Of a stretch of DNA of 64,000 nt, positions 17,016 to 26,855 are shown piece by piece. Numbering within the stretch: position 1 is the first letter of the stretch; the number at the start of each line of letters is the position of its first letter. Below the pieces are notes generated by a model. It saw only the letters and a program-made list of their open reading frames with translations, was not told the origin of the DNA and did no database searches. The stretch is from Sphingobacterium sp. HMA12 (GTDB lineage: Bacteria; Bacteroidota; Bacteroidia; Sphingobacteriales; Sphingobacteriaceae): positions 248,001 to 312,000 of the forward strand of contig NZ_BEYR01000003.1 in NCBI RefSeq assembly GCF_002933815.1. The letters are read 5' to 3'. The translations under genes were made by a program, and so were the position numbers.

Positions 17016-18263
17016 TTATACTTCTTCTTTTATAAGCAGTTTCCAAAGTAGGTGAAGGGCATTCATGCGTGTGCGCTCGATATTGACGAGTCTATCATTG
17101 TTGAATTGAAACTTCTTTGTGATAATTTCTTTTTTTCCGGCTACTGCAACCCATACAGTTCCCACAGGTTTCTCTGTGGATCCTCCTCCAGGACCTGCTA
17201 TCCCAGTTGTTGAAATGGCATAATCGGTACTGAATTTTGCTTTTGCTCCAGCTGCCATTTCGATGGCAGTTTGTTCACTGACTGCTCCGAATTGATTTAA
17301 AGTCGTTTCTTTGACGCCCAATAATTGTTGTTTTAGCTGATTGGAATAGGGGATAGTACCACCGACGAAAATCTCGCTGCTACCCGGATTGGCAGTTAAT
17401 GAGGCCGCCAAACTACCTCCTGTACAGCTTTCCGCAGTAGTCAACGTAAGCCCCTGATGCGTAAACTCCTTGATTAGAAATGCTTCAATGCTGGTGTCGT
17501 AATCCGCAATAACATATTTTTTTAAGCGATGCAGAAGCTTGCCCTTGAAGAGTTTTACCTCTTGAATAATATCTGCGTTGTTTTTACTTTTTCCGGAAAG
17601 CCGTAAGCGGATGAAGGCTAATGTGGGCAAATAAGCTAATTTAATGGTTGAGGGAAGTTCTTCTTCAATATCTTTTATTTCTTCTGCAAGATAGGATTCT
17701 CCGATACCACCTACGAGTATCGTCTCGTGGTGGATGAATATATCTTTACTTTGCTGTTCGATCAATGGAAAGACACGTTTTTCCATCAAATGTTTCATTT
17801 CAAATGGAACACCGGGCATAAAGATATAGTGTTTTTTTTCTTGCGAAACCAACATGCCCGGAGCTGTGCCGTAGTCGTTGAACAATATTTCACAGTTTGC
17901 TAACACATCGGCTTGCTGTCTGTTGATCTCAAGCATTTCCAGGTTACGTGCTTCAAAGAAACTGGTGACATGCTGTAGTACTTTTTCATTGCGAATTAAG
18001 GTTGTACCAAAATATTTCGCAGCGGTATTTTTAGTAACATCGTCTTTTGTCGGGCCCAGTCCGCCTGTAATTAAAATCAAATCGGCTCTTGTGGAAGCAC
18101 TTTTTAATGTATTGAAAATAGCTTCCTCGGTATCTGGAATGGATGTCATCTGGACAATATCAATTTCGAATTTTCCTAATTGTTGTGCAATCCAGCTGGA
18201 ATTGGTATCGATAATCTGGCCTATAAGAATCTCGTCTCCAATGGTGATAATTTCTGCTTTCAT
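17016..18263 (-). CDS. cinA: CinA-family nicotinamide-nucleotide amidohydrolase
   Basis: 415 residues with both CinA domains. The N-terminal molybdopterin-binding-like domain starts MKAEIITIGDEILIGQIIDT and contains ITGGLGPTKDDVTK. The C-terminal deamidase domain contains TTAESCTGGSLAASLT and TGIAGPGGGSTEKPVGTVW. The protein salvages NMN to NaMN for NAD synthesis, and the N-terminal domain has ADP-ribose pyrophosphatase activity in characterised members. It lies between lptD and the E2 gene on the same strand, with gaps of about 145 and 125 bp, so co-transcription is uncertain. Confidence 0.93.
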   Translation of the reverse strand: MKAEIITIGDEILIGQIIDTNSSWIAQQLGKFEIDIVQMTSIPDTEEAIFNTLKSASTRADLILITGGLGPTKDDVTKNTAAKYFGTTLIRNEKVLQHVTSFFEARNLEMLEINRQQADVLANCEILFNDYGTAPGMLVSQEKKHYIFMPGVPFEMKHLMEKRVFPLIEQQSKDIFIHHETILVGGIGESYLAEEIKDIEEELPSTIKLAYLPTLAFIRLRLSGKSKNNADIIQEVKLFKGKLLHRLKKYVIADYDTSIEAFLIKEFTHQGLTLTTAESCTGGSLAASLTANPGSSEIFVGGTIPYSNQLKQQLLGVKETTLNQFGAVSEQTAIEMAAGAKAKFSTDYAISTTGIAGPGGGSTEKPVGTVWVAVAGKKEIITKKFQFNNDRLVNIERTRMNALHLLWKLLIKEEV

Positions 18264-18398
18264 AATATAAACTTACATAAAATTACGGATCAACTACAGG
18301 TCAAAATTGTTTTGATATTAAGGATTTGAGGATGAGTCGTTTCGAGAGGTAAAGGATGTGAATCTAGCATAGAAACTTAGACCGGTGAAATAAAAAAA

Positions 18399-18421
18399 GC
18401 GGTTATTTTAAAAATAACCGC
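18399..18421 (-). terminator. Terminator overlapping the lptD stop codon
   Basis: GCGGTTATTTT (18399-18409) and AAAATAACCGC (18411-18421) form a hairpin followed by a T-run on the minus strand. The lptD stop codon (18408-18410) lies in the apical part of the hairpin, so the last codons form the stem. Confidence 0.8.
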
Positions 18422-21095
18422 CTCCAGAACTTGCTCTTTTTGTCAGTTTGAGGTCTTGCAAGATAGATGCCTTCGCTCGAATAGTGACATTATAACTTCG
18501 ATATCGCCCGAATGGCATCCAACCGAAGGACATATCCCAACAGTGTAAATCTCGATAGATATTGAATGAAGTCATGACGACTTCCTTTTGTTTGAAATCG
18601 TAACCGGATTGAAAGGTGACTTTCCATTTAGGTGTCACACTGAAATCGCCATGCAAATTCAATGTGCTCGTAATCTGATTGTCCATGCGCCTAGTACTTG
18701 AATTAAAGAACTTGGACATGTTGAAACTAAATGAAGCAGCCAGATTCCAAGGGATATTAAAATCCACAAAAGCATTCGGATCGGAACTGATCCGGGCTAA
18801 AGCCTGTGCCTGCTCCGGAGTCATTCCGGCACCAGACATTTCTTTCCGCAGTGAATCAATATTATTATTACGTGATTTGGCTGCTTTTGGATTTAAACTA
18901 TAGTCAAAGGACAATCCGAAGTTCGTCAGGCGTGCCAAACTTCCATCTTTGATCGCGTATCTGTTGATACGCACACCATTATCGTCAATAGTGTAAGGAT
19001 CAAAGGTACCGTTGAAATTGACGTTCATCTTTTGGTCGAAAAACGCAGTCCGGCCGGAAAAAGTTATCGGAGACAGTTTCAATGAATCTGCTACGAAATT
19101 GTAATTCCCGCTAAAGGTTAACCCCTGAAGAATAGGAATCTTTTTGAAACCACCGTCGGTGGTGTCCGACTTGCTTTTTATTTTAGCCTCAATATTATTG
19201 TCAATCGAGAAGCCTATACCTGCTGATTTTCCGGCCGAAGGCGAACCATACACACCCTGAGCAAAGATAGAGTACACATTACGGTTGCCGTATTGATCAT
19301 TATAATGTTGATAGAATCCATAGCGTGGGTCGGAGAAATCCGGCCTATAATTCAGATTGATTGACGGGGTAACAACGTGTCTGATCGCTTGAATTTTTCC
19401 GATCTTTGGATACATACCATAGATTTTTGTTGAAAGGCCCGTAGATACGGAGTAATCATAAGCACGATTAAATCCCTGTAGCGTATCGAGCCGCTGTTTA
19501 TAACCTGATGGAGTGTTATCAATACGCTGTCTCGTGCTTTGGAAATACCAGCGCTCAGTATAGTTTACACTTGTGTTGAACTGAAAATATTTAAAAGCAT
19601 TGAGCGATAAACTGATCGGAATATTGTGCTGGAAGCCATTTTGAAACTTTTTAAAGCCACCTGGCTTAAACAGCATGGTATCAATGGTGTTTACTGTATT
19701 TTGCGCTTGAAAACTATAGCCAACATTAATTCGTTGATACCACTTTTGTTCGCCAACGCGATCCTTACTGTCAAAAGGATTGAATGAGGATACGTTTAAA
19801 CTAATATTTGGTAAGCTTAATTGAATACTTCTCGTTGCCATATCCTGGCTATGGGTTAAACTTGCCGTTAAGTTTACTTTTCCGTCAGCAAATACTTTTC
19901 CATAACTGATGGACGAACCCATTCTGTTACGGGCTAAGTTTTCATAACTATTTTGTACACTCCCTGTACCCGTATTTTGGAAGAACGATGTTGTACCAAA
20001 GTTTACGCTGGCAGAGAATGATGTTCCAGGATTGGCTTCCTGACGTTGGGTATGGTTCCAGGTAACGTTGAAATCTTTATTTGATCCATAATTATCGGTG
20101 CCTTCTATCCCTGTTTTTGTATTCGCATACCGGATATTAAATCCACCGTTATATTTATAATTCACCGTATAACGGGTGTTTATGGACGCTTCCCATGAAC
20201 CCTTTGAGTATAATGATCCTCTGATTTCGCTATCCCAATAATCGTTGAAGGCTAAATACCAACCAATGTCACGCATGGAAAAGCCTCGTGTATAATCTTC
20301 ACCAAAAGAAGGAAAGAGAAATCCGGATGCTCTCTTATCGGGCTTCGGAAAAAATGCAAAAGGGAAGGCTACGGGCATAGGTACCCCCATTACTACCAAG
20401 TATGCGGGGCCAGAGATAATTTGATTTTTGGTTACGATCCCTTTCGTTATATGTATACCGAAATGGGTATGCGGGTAAGGTAAATTACAGGTACTGTATA
20501 GTCCTTTGTAGATTGACATCTCATCATAGATATTCTTTCGGACCGTATTGGCCTGGATAAAGCCTCCATCGACCTCGGTCATTATACCATAGGTGTTTCC
20601 CTCCTGCTTTTCATAATCATAATAGAGAGAATCTACTGTTTTGGGTGATTCACCATTGCCCATAATGACAATAGGACGTCCTACATATTTACCGCTTTTA
20701 TCATATATCCCTGACGCAAAGATCTTTTTCTGATTACGGTCGAGACGGATGTAATCAGCCGAAAGTTCAAAATCCTGATACTTTACTTTTGCTCCGCGAT
20801 ATAAATGACTAATATTCTTTGCGACTTCCGATTTTTGAGAATCAACTGCAATAATGCTGACTTCCGCCTGTAGCCCACTGCCTTTTTTCTTGGTGGTGTC
20901 CTGAACAGATTTAGTAGAATCTCCCGGCTTAATTTTTGTTGTATCCTGCAGTTTATTGGTCACCGAGACAGCATCCTTACTTTGAAGTCCGTTCTGTTTT
21001 AATGGGATATTGCTCTGAGCCAACGTTGAATTGCTCGTTGCAAGAATGATAAATAGTGTTAAAATGTTGATTAACGACTTCAAAATTAAAGACAA
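18408..21095 (-). CDS. lptD: LPS-assembly outer-membrane protein LptD (OstA-like)
   Basis: 895 residues with a signal peptide (cleavage near STLAQ, residue 27). After a low-complexity Lys/Thr linker comes an OstA/LptA-like beta-jellyroll segment (AKVKYQDFELSADYIRLDRN), then a large barrel with many aromatic-ended strands. GVPMPVAFPFAFFPKPDKRA is typical of the LptD transition into the barrel. The protein would insert lipopolysaccharide into the outer leaflet. No LptE-type partner is recognisable next to it. It is divergent from the amidase gene across 144 bp. Its 3' end is embedded in the terminator hairpin. Confidence 0.88.
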   Translation of the reverse strand: MSLILKSLINILTLFIILATSNSTLAQSNIPLKQNGLQSKDAVSVTNKLQDTTKIKPGDSTKSVQDTTKKKGSGLQAEVSIIAVDSQKSEVAKNISHLYRGAKVKYQDFELSADYIRLDRNQKKIFASGIYDKSGKYVGRPIVIMGNGESPKTVDSLYYDYEKQEGNTYGIMTEVDGGFIQANTVRKNIYDEMSIYKGLYSTCNLPYPHTHFGIHITKGIVTKNQIISGPAYLVVMGVPMPVAFPFAFFPKPDKRASGFLFPSFGEDYTRGFSMRDIGWYLAFNDYWDSEIRGSLYSKGSWEASINTRYTVNYKYNGGFNIRYANTKTGIEGTDNYGSNKDFNVTWNHTQRQEANPGTSFSASVNFGTTSFFQNTGTGSVQNSYENLARNRMGSSISYGKVFADGKVNLTASLTHSQDMATRSIQLSLPNISLNVSSFNPFDSKDRVGEQKWYQRINVGYSFQAQNTVNTIDTMLFKPGGFKKFQNGFQHNIPISLSLNAFKYFQFNTSVNYTERWYFQSTRQRIDNTPSGYKQRLDTLQGFNRAYDYSVSTGLSTKIYGMYPKIGKIQAIRHVVTPSINLNYRPDFSDPRYGFYQHYNDQYGNRNVYSIFAQGVYGSPSAGKSAGIGFSIDNNIEAKIKSKSDTTDGGFKKIPILQGLTFSGNYNFVADSLKLSPITFSGRTAFFDQKMNVNFNGTFDPYTIDDNGVRINRYAIKDGSLARLTNFGLSFDYSLNPKAAKSRNNNIDSLRKEMSGAGMTPEQAQALARISSDPNAFVDFNIPWNLAASFSFNMSKFFNSSTRRMDNQITSTLNLHGDFSVTPKWKVTFQSGYDFKQKEVVMTSFNIYRDLHCWDMSFGWMPFGRYRSYNVTIRAKASILQDLKLTKRASSGGGYF

Positions 21096-21239
21096 ATGTT
21101 ATTTTTGTGAAATAATGTTAAACTTCGAAGGACAAAATTAGTCAAAAAACAAATAGAAAATATGTTAAATATCGTTATCTATTAAAGAAATAATATTGAC
21201 TCATTTTGTTTCGTTTATAGTAGAGCAAATAATTATTCA

Positions 21240-22040
21240 ATGAAATCAGATTTAAGAATTAGAAAATGGTGTAGCATTATAGTTGCTACTTTGGGATTTT
21301 TTTTATTGAATTCTTTCAAATTAAACAACGGTCAACCCGAGCCACCCGACTATCAGATCAAGACTATTGTTATTGATGCCGGACATGGCGGGAAAGATAC
21401 CGGAGCACAGGGAAGGCGATCCCTTGAAAAGAATGTAGCTTTGGATGTCGCGCTAAAACTCGGAAGGCAAATTCAAAAAGATATTCCGGGGGTTAAGATT
21501 ATTTATACTCGGACTACTGATGAATTTGTGGAATTGTATAAACGTATTCGTTTGGCAAATGCCAATAAAGCAGATTTATTTATTTCTATACACTGTAATT
21601 CAAGTGGAGCAAGTGCCCACGGTACCGAAACATTGGTGTCGGGCTCGCATCGTTTAGGACAACAAGATGCTGCAGTACGTGAAAACGCTTCGCTATTACT
21701 GGAATCAAACTATAAGGAAAACTATCAAGGTTTTGATCCCAAGGATCCTGAAAGCGCAATTATTTTTTCTTTGATGAAAAACAGATTCCGTGAGAAAAGC
21801 ATTCGTTTGGCACAGATGATCGAAGGAGAATATGTTAAAGCCGGGAGATACAGCCGTGGATTTTGGGAAAAGGGTCTAGCGGTACTTGCGGAGGCTGGAA
21901 TGCCAGCTGTTCTGACAGAAATTGGATTTATCAGCAATAGGGAAGAAGAGAGCTATCTATTGTCAGAGGAAGGACAACAGGAAATTGTCGATAATTTGGT
22001 TTCAGCTTTAAAAATTTATAAAAATTCAGTAGAACGCTAA
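21240..22040 (+). CDS. N-acetylmuramoyl-L-alanine amidase (Amidase_3, AmiC-like)
   Basis: 266 residues. One N-terminal hydrophobic segment (about 10-24) acts as signal peptide or anchor. The zinc site is visible: His49 (IDAGHGG), Glu63 (SLEKNVAL) and His118 (ISIHCNSS), with catalytic Glu late in VLTEIGFISNREEE. It cleaves the stem peptide from MurNAc during septal peptidoglycan splitting and remodelling. The MCE protein gene follows after 62 bp and is probably co-transcribed, an arrangement often seen in Bacteroidota. Confidence 0.92.
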   Translation: MKSDLRIRKWCSIIVATLGFFLLNSFKLNNGQPEPPDYQIKTIVIDAGHGGKDTGAQGRRSLEKNVALDVALKLGRQIQKDIPGVKIIYTRTTDEFVELYKRIRLANANKADLFISIHCNSSGASAHGTETLVSGSHRLGQQDAAVRENASLLLESNYKENYQGFDPKDPESAIIFSLMKNRFREKSIRLAQMIEGEYVKAGRYSRGFWEKGLAVLAEAGMPAVLTEIGFISNREEESYLLSEEGQQEIVDNLVSALKIYKNSVER

Positions 22041-22102
22041 ACAGATTTGCTTTTGTACTGTTTTAAACTTATATTAATGATGCATTACAAAAGAAATAAT
22101 CT

Positions 22103-23050
22103 GTGAAAATATCAAACGAAACAAAAGTCGGCATATTAGCAAGCGTTGCAATCGCGCTATTATTTATAGGATACAGTTTTCTAAAAGGAAACGACGTTTT
22201 CAGTAGCGATAATACATTTTATACGACTTATAGCACAGTCGATGGATTGACACCTTCCAAACCGGTTCTAGTAAATGGTTATCAAATCGGTAGGGTATCA
22301 AAAATGACCTTGCAGCCAGATGGTAAAATAAAAACGGAATTTAAGATCCATTCCCATTATCATATTCCTAAAAATACCATCGCCCGGATTTCAAGCACAG
22401 ATTTATTGGGTAGCAAAGCGATTGTATTTGAAATGGGGAATAGCACTGATATGGCTAAGGATGGTGATTTTCTTAATTCGGGTGTGCAGCCCAATATTAT
22501 GGACAAAGTTGAGCCAATTCAAAAGCGTATAGAGACCATTACGATTAAGTTGGATTCTACCCTTTCCGTGGTAAATACCGTTCTGGATAAGCAATTTCAG
22601 GACGATTTTAAAAGCAGTATCCATAGCATTTCAACATCGTTGAAGAATGTCGAGGGTATTACAAAAGATGTGGAAGGCTTGGTTGGAAATGAGAAAGGAC
22701 GATTGAATAGGATCATGGCAAACCTGGAATCCATCACATCCAATTTCTCGCAAAATGGCGAAAAGATCAATTCGATAATGGCTAATCTCAACAATATAAC
22801 AGATAAGGCCGCACGATTGGATTTTGAACAAACCATGAATAAGGTGAATGCAACGATGTCTGATTTTCAAAATATTACCAGTAAGATTAACAGTGGTAAG
22901 GGATCTATAGGTCTATTGCTCAATGATGAGGAGTTATATAACAATTTGAATAATGCCTCTAAAGAAATGGATAATCTGATGAAGGATGTCAAAGAGAAAC
23001 CCGGAAAATATATTAAGCTTTCTATTTTTGGAAAAAAGGGCGAAAAATAG
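22103..23050 (+). CDS. MCE/MlaD-family lipid transport protein
   Basis: 315 residues starting at a GTG (22103); upstream ATGs are in another frame. A membrane anchor (about residues 8-28) is followed by one MCE domain (about 35-115: YTTYSTVDGLTPSKPVLVNG and VGN-like YQIGRVSKM). A long coiled-coil/amphipathic helical tail contains repeated NLxxITxxxxQN patterns and GSIGLLLNDEELYNNL. MCE proteins form hexameric channels that carry phospholipids between inner and outer membrane. The permease and ATPase partners (MlaE/MlaF) are not in this window. Confidence 0.88.
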   Translation: MKISNETKVGILASVAIALLFIGYSFLKGNDVFSSDNTFYTTYSTVDGLTPSKPVLVNGYQIGRVSKMTLQPDGKIKTEFKIHSHYHIPKNTIARISSTDLLGSKAIVFEMGNSTDMAKDGDFLNSGVQPNIMDKVEPIQKRIETITIKLDSTLSVVNTVLDKQFQDDFKSSIHSISTSLKNVEGITKDVEGLVGNEKGRLNRIMANLESITSNFSQNGEKINSIMANLNNITDKAARLDFEQTMNKVNATMSDFQNITSKINSGKGSIGLLLNDEELYNNLNNASKEMDNLMKDVKEKPGKYIKLSIFGKKGEK

Positions 23051-23070
23051 TTTTTAAAACGGGTTGTACT

Positions 23071-23120
23071 TATAACAACAGAAAGCCTGCTATACACATA
23101 GCAGGCTTTCTGTTGTTATA
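23071..23120. terminator. Bidirectional terminator, overlaps the S9 peptidase stop
   Basis: Perfect 23-bp arms (23071-23093 and 23098-23120) with the tetraloop ACAC. It ends the MCE gene on + and the convergent S9 peptidase gene on -. The stop codon of the peptidase (23116-23118) lies inside the right arm. Confidence 0.88.
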
Positions 23121-25197
23121 AGGTTTCTTTAAGCCAGGTAAAGAATTCTCTTTGCCAAACCTGAGCATTCTGTCCGGACAGCACCCAGTGGTTTTCGTCA
23201 GGCAGATAAACCAGTCTACTTTTTATCTTCTTTAACTGCGCCAGTTGAAAGGCGGCCAAACCTTGGCCAATAGGGACACGGTAATCTTTTCCGCCTTGAA
23301 AAATCAGAATAGGCGTGTGCCAGTTATTTGCTTTTTCAATCGGATTAAATTCAGTATAGGATTTTTCATTTTTGTTATCCCAATATGCTCCGCCTAATTC
23401 ATGATTTGCAAAGAATAGCTCTTCAGTGGTGCCATACCAACTTCTCATATCGAACAAACCATTGTGTGCAATGAAAGTTTTAAAACGGTTTTGATGTACG
23501 CCGGCCAATTGATAAACCGAATAACCACCGTAACTGGCTCCGATTGCTGCACGGCGAGCTGTGTCAACATAAGACTCCTTGGAAATATCGTCTATCGCGG
23601 CTAAATAATCCCTGATCGGCTGACCGCCCCAGTCCTGGGAGATGGCTTCATTCCATTTGACTCCCCAGCCTGGCATACCTCTACGATTTGGTGCGATAAC
23701 AATGTAACCTTGGGATGCGATCAACTGTAGATTCCAGCGAAAAGAATAAAACTGGGTCAGTGCCGATTGTGGACCGCCTTCACAGTAAAGTATTGTTGGG
23801 TATTTTTTTGCAGGATCAAAATTTGGCGGATAGATTACCCATGAAAATAAATCTGCGCCATCAGATGCTTTTGTAATTCGTTTCTCAATTTTGTTTTCAG
23901 CAACTGTTGCATACTTGTCATCATTGACCTTGGTGACGGCTGTCAGGGACTTGTTTTTGAGATCGAAGCTGAAAATTTCAGTCGCACGTGTAAACTTTGT
24001 CAACGTAACGATAAGTTTATCCCCAGTTTGCCCTACAATACCTGTAATATCAAAATCTCCCGTTGAAATTTGCTGGATCTTTGGAAGGCTTTTTGATTTG
24101 ACATTCGAAGGTACTTCCAGTTCGAATAACTGTACGGTGCCTTTGGTTGCAGCAGTAAAGTAAATTTTACGATTGTCGTTGCTCCAGATAAAACTGTTGA
24201 CTGTGCCGTCCCAATGTGAAGTCAGATTTAAACGGATAGCGTTGTTTTTATCAAATAAGATGATGTCATTTTTATCAGATTCGTAGCCATCGGTTTTCAT
24301 GCTGAGCCAAGTCAGACTTTTTCCGTCCGGAGAATAAGCTGGTGCAATGTCATAACCATTCATGCCCTCGGTGAGGTTAGTCGTGGCTCCGGAAGAAATC
24401 TCATAGCGGTAGATATCCGTATTCGTGCTCACGGCATAATCTGTTCCGAAGTTTTTCTTACAAACATACAATACCGCTTTGCTGTCAGGAGACCAGATGA
24501 AATCTTCTGCACCGCCGAAAGGAGCCTGTGGACTATAATAGGGCTGATCTTTTAATAAGTCTATCGGTTCTCCTATTTCACCGTCGCTGTAACTAGCAAT
24601 AAAAGGATGATTGAATTTACCATCATTGAAGGTATCCCAATGACGGTAATCTAAATTATCATAGATATAGGCATCGGACTTCGGTAATTCTGGATATTTG
24701 TCGGTACTATGGTATTTTTTGATCAATACAGGCCGGCTAAAAAGAATATGCGTTCCATCTGGAGAAAATTTAACATTCTCCAAGGTCAACTCACCGGATG
24801 TCAGTTGTACTGCTTCGCCTTTGGTCAGATTCTTTTTCCACAAATGACCTTTTGATAGGTAGATCACATCGCCATTGTTTTCGATTTGAACCACAGTTTC
24901 CCCTCCCTTTTGATCAGTTAATTGGTTAGCTGTACCATTGGTCAATGAAACTGTAAAAAGATTCTTCTCACTTGCATTGCTCTCCAGGTTGTAATTGGAT
25001 ACACCGTATACCAACGTTTTACCGTCTGAGGAAAGTCCTTCAGCAGATACCCGTCCGAGATCCCAAAGCTTACTGGGGGTAATAGGTTGTGGGTTTTCTG
25101 TAACCATTTTAAAACTGGATTTTCCACCTTTGCTTTCTTGTGCATTGCTAAGGTTGCATGCCATAATCGCTAATGTAAATATTGTAAGTTTTTTCAT
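23116..25197 (-). CDS. Exported S9-family prolyl oligopeptidase / acylaminoacyl peptidase
   Basis: 693 residues with a signal peptide (about 1-19, MKKLTIFTLAIMACNLSNA). An N-terminal beta-propeller has TolB/WD40-like repeats (FSPDGTHILFSRP, WSPDSKAVLYV, YSPDGKSLTWLS). The C-terminal alpha/beta hydrolase carries the nucleophile motif GASYGGYS, with Asp in GGKDYRVP and His in DENHWVL completing the triad. It would degrade peptides in the periplasm, as dipeptidyl- or acylaminoacyl peptidases do. Between it and creD lies a terminator, so it has its own promoter. Confidence 0.9.
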   Translation of the reverse strand: MKKLTIFTLAIMACNLSNAQESKGGKSSFKMVTENPQPITPSKLWDLGRVSAEGLSSDGKTLVYGVSNYNLESNASEKNLFTVSLTNGTANQLTDQKGGETVVQIENNGDVIYLSKGHLWKKNLTKGEAVQLTSGELTLENVKFSPDGTHILFSRPVLIKKYHSTDKYPELPKSDAYIYDNLDYRHWDTFNDGKFNHPFIASYSDGEIGEPIDLLKDQPYYSPQAPFGGAEDFIWSPDSKAVLYVCKKNFGTDYAVSTNTDIYRYEISSGATTNLTEGMNGYDIAPAYSPDGKSLTWLSMKTDGYESDKNDIILFDKNNAIRLNLTSHWDGTVNSFIWSNDNRKIYFTAATKGTVQLFELEVPSNVKSKSLPKIQQISTGDFDITGIVGQTGDKLIVTLTKFTRATEIFSFDLKNKSLTAVTKVNDDKYATVAENKIEKRITKASDGADLFSWVIYPPNFDPAKKYPTILYCEGGPQSALTQFYSFRWNLQLIASQGYIVIAPNRRGMPGWGVKWNEAISQDWGGQPIRDYLAAIDDISKESYVDTARRAAIGASYGGYSVYQLAGVHQNRFKTFIAHNGLFDMRSWYGTTEELFFANHELGGAYWDNKNEKSYTEFNPIEKANNWHTPILIFQGGKDYRVPIGQGLAAFQLAQLKKIKSRLVYLPDENHWVLSGQNAQVWQREFFTWLKETL

Positions 25198-25265
25198 ATA
25201 TATAATGCTGAAAAATATGCCTGCAAGTTACAGATTTTGCTAATAAATGCTGCTTAAAGCATAAA

Positions 25266-25298
25266 AATAGCCGCCTGATTTGTGAAAAGGCAGCTATT
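25266..25298 (-). terminator. Terminator after creD
   Basis: Arms 25266-25276 and 25288-25298 pair with one wobble on the minus-strand RNA and are followed by a T-run. It separates creD from the downstream S9 peptidase gene. Confidence 0.7.
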
Positions 25299-25363
25299 AG
25301 GAACGCTATGTTTATTTTTTGATTAATATTCGGATAATAACCCAGTAGATTTTGAGATGTTGT

Positions 25364-26851
25364 CTATTGATCAGCATGATTATTGTCAAATTGATACCAG
25401 TTAATTTTTGTAGAAACACGCATCAGGATTGCCAGAATGATGAAAATACCAATTGTTCCAGCAATAAGTGAGTAGTCCCGAAGTTGCATAAGCACGTAGA
25501 TGAACAGATAAAAAGTGCTTAAGATAGCTCCGAACAAAAGGGCTGTTTTACGATCTTTGGTAATCGCCTTGATAAAACTTCCTATGAGCAATACAGTTGC
25601 GATCGAAGCAATTAGATAGGCCAGATTAAATCCAATGTGCTCTGATAATGCTAACAATAGGGTATAAAAGAGTACCATGGCGGCTCCGATTAATACATAT
25701 TGAATAATATGTATTCTTTTTTTCTTGATTATTTCAGTGAATAGAAGTGAAGTAAAGGTCAATAGGATGATCAATATACCATATTTAGCAACTCTGGTTG
25801 TTTTTTGGTAATTGTTGATGTCTGGTAAAAAATTTATAGTAATCATATCCGAATTCACCAAGATGTCGCTGGGTATAATGGTGTCGGATGTAGTACTCGT
25901 AGCCGCTTGCGTAAGTTCGACTTCATCTGTTAAACTTCCTTTATTTTTTTCGAAATGATAGATCGGAAGGATATCCCCTGACCACTGTTGTGGTAACTTT
26001 CGGCTAAAAGAAGGAATTTCCCAAGATGCAGAGAAATTAGTTTTGTCAATCGTTCGTTTGCTTGGTAAGAACGCGCCGGCAAAGCTTGGATTAGCCCAAT
26101 TCCCTTTGGCTGAAATATTTGTTTGATCGCCAAGCGGGACAAAATTCAATGATTTAGATCCTTTGAGGTTTAGTGTGATTTTGAAGTGGTTTTCATTTTC
26201 CTTGGGGCTGACAGAAACAGGGCAAACTAAATTTTGACTGAATAGTTTGAGGTTATTAAAATCAGGATCAAAAGTCGAATCTTGTCCATTCCAAGTGAGG
26301 AGAGGGCGTTTGCCCAGTCCTTTAAAATCCTGTATGCCAAATACAATCCGGCTTCCTGTCCAATCTATCCTTTCGGCGGGGATTTCCAGTTTTGTTACAT
26401 CAATTTTATTGAAACGGCCATCTATCGAAATACTGCTATTATAGACGACAGAATTATAGATACCACGTGATAATTGTTGTGGGCTGATGTCCGTGCTGAT
26501 ATTAGCACTTTGGGGGAGGATAAAGATCCATTTCGTCTGTTTGTATTCTAATGCCGTAGCATCATTAACTTTTTCAGCGGGCTTCTGAATAGTTTCGCTG
26601 TAAGGGATTGCTAAGACAGGGCCGGAAATAACCTGTTCTTGTCCCCAGTTAAGAGCGATGTCCTCGGACACGTTTTGTTCCCGCGTTTTGCGTTCCTCAA
26701 TCAGGTCACTGATTAGTGTCAGCGGTATGAGCAGGAGGAGCGAAAGAAATAGAATGACAAATAACTTTAGGACAGTTGAGTTGCTAATTTTATCAAATAG
26801 CGAATTTTGCGCTGTACTGAATGACGTGTTAGAACTATTTTGATTTTCCAT
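25364..26851 (-). CDS. creD: CreD-family inner membrane protein
   Basis: 495 residues. An N-terminal membrane helix (about 29-50) is followed by RKTREQNVSEDIALNWGQEQ and ISGPVLAIPY, the family hallmark. A ~280-residue periplasmic domain and a cluster of five or six C-terminal helices follow. CreD is linked to beta-lactam and envelope-stress responses in other bacteria, and its biochemical role is unknown. Its ATG lies 4 bp after the Coq4-like gene, so the two form one operon. The unit is preceded by the ACTTTG-N5-CAAAGT palindrome also found before the regulator operon. Confidence 0.88.
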   Translation of the reverse strand: MENQNSSNTSFSTAQNSLFDKISNSTVLKLFVILFLSLLLLIPLTLISDLIEERKTREQNVSEDIALNWGQEQVISGPVLAIPYSETIQKPAEKVNDATALEYKQTKWIFILPQSANISTDISPQQLSRGIYNSVVYNSSISIDGRFNKIDVTKLEIPAERIDWTGSRIVFGIQDFKGLGKRPLLTWNGQDSTFDPDFNNLKLFSQNLVCPVSVSPKENENHFKITLNLKGSKSLNFVPLGDQTNISAKGNWANPSFAGAFLPSKRTIDKTNFSASWEIPSFSRKLPQQWSGDILPIYHFEKNKGSLTDEVELTQAATSTTSDTIIPSDILVNSDMITINFLPDINNYQKTTRVAKYGILIILLTFTSLLFTEIIKKKRIHIIQYVLIGAAMVLFYTLLLALSEHIGFNLAYLIASIATVLLIGSFIKAITKDRKTALLFGAILSTFYLFIYVLMQLRDYSLIAGTIGIFIILAILMRVSTKINWYQFDNNHADQ

Positions 26852-26855
26852 GATA

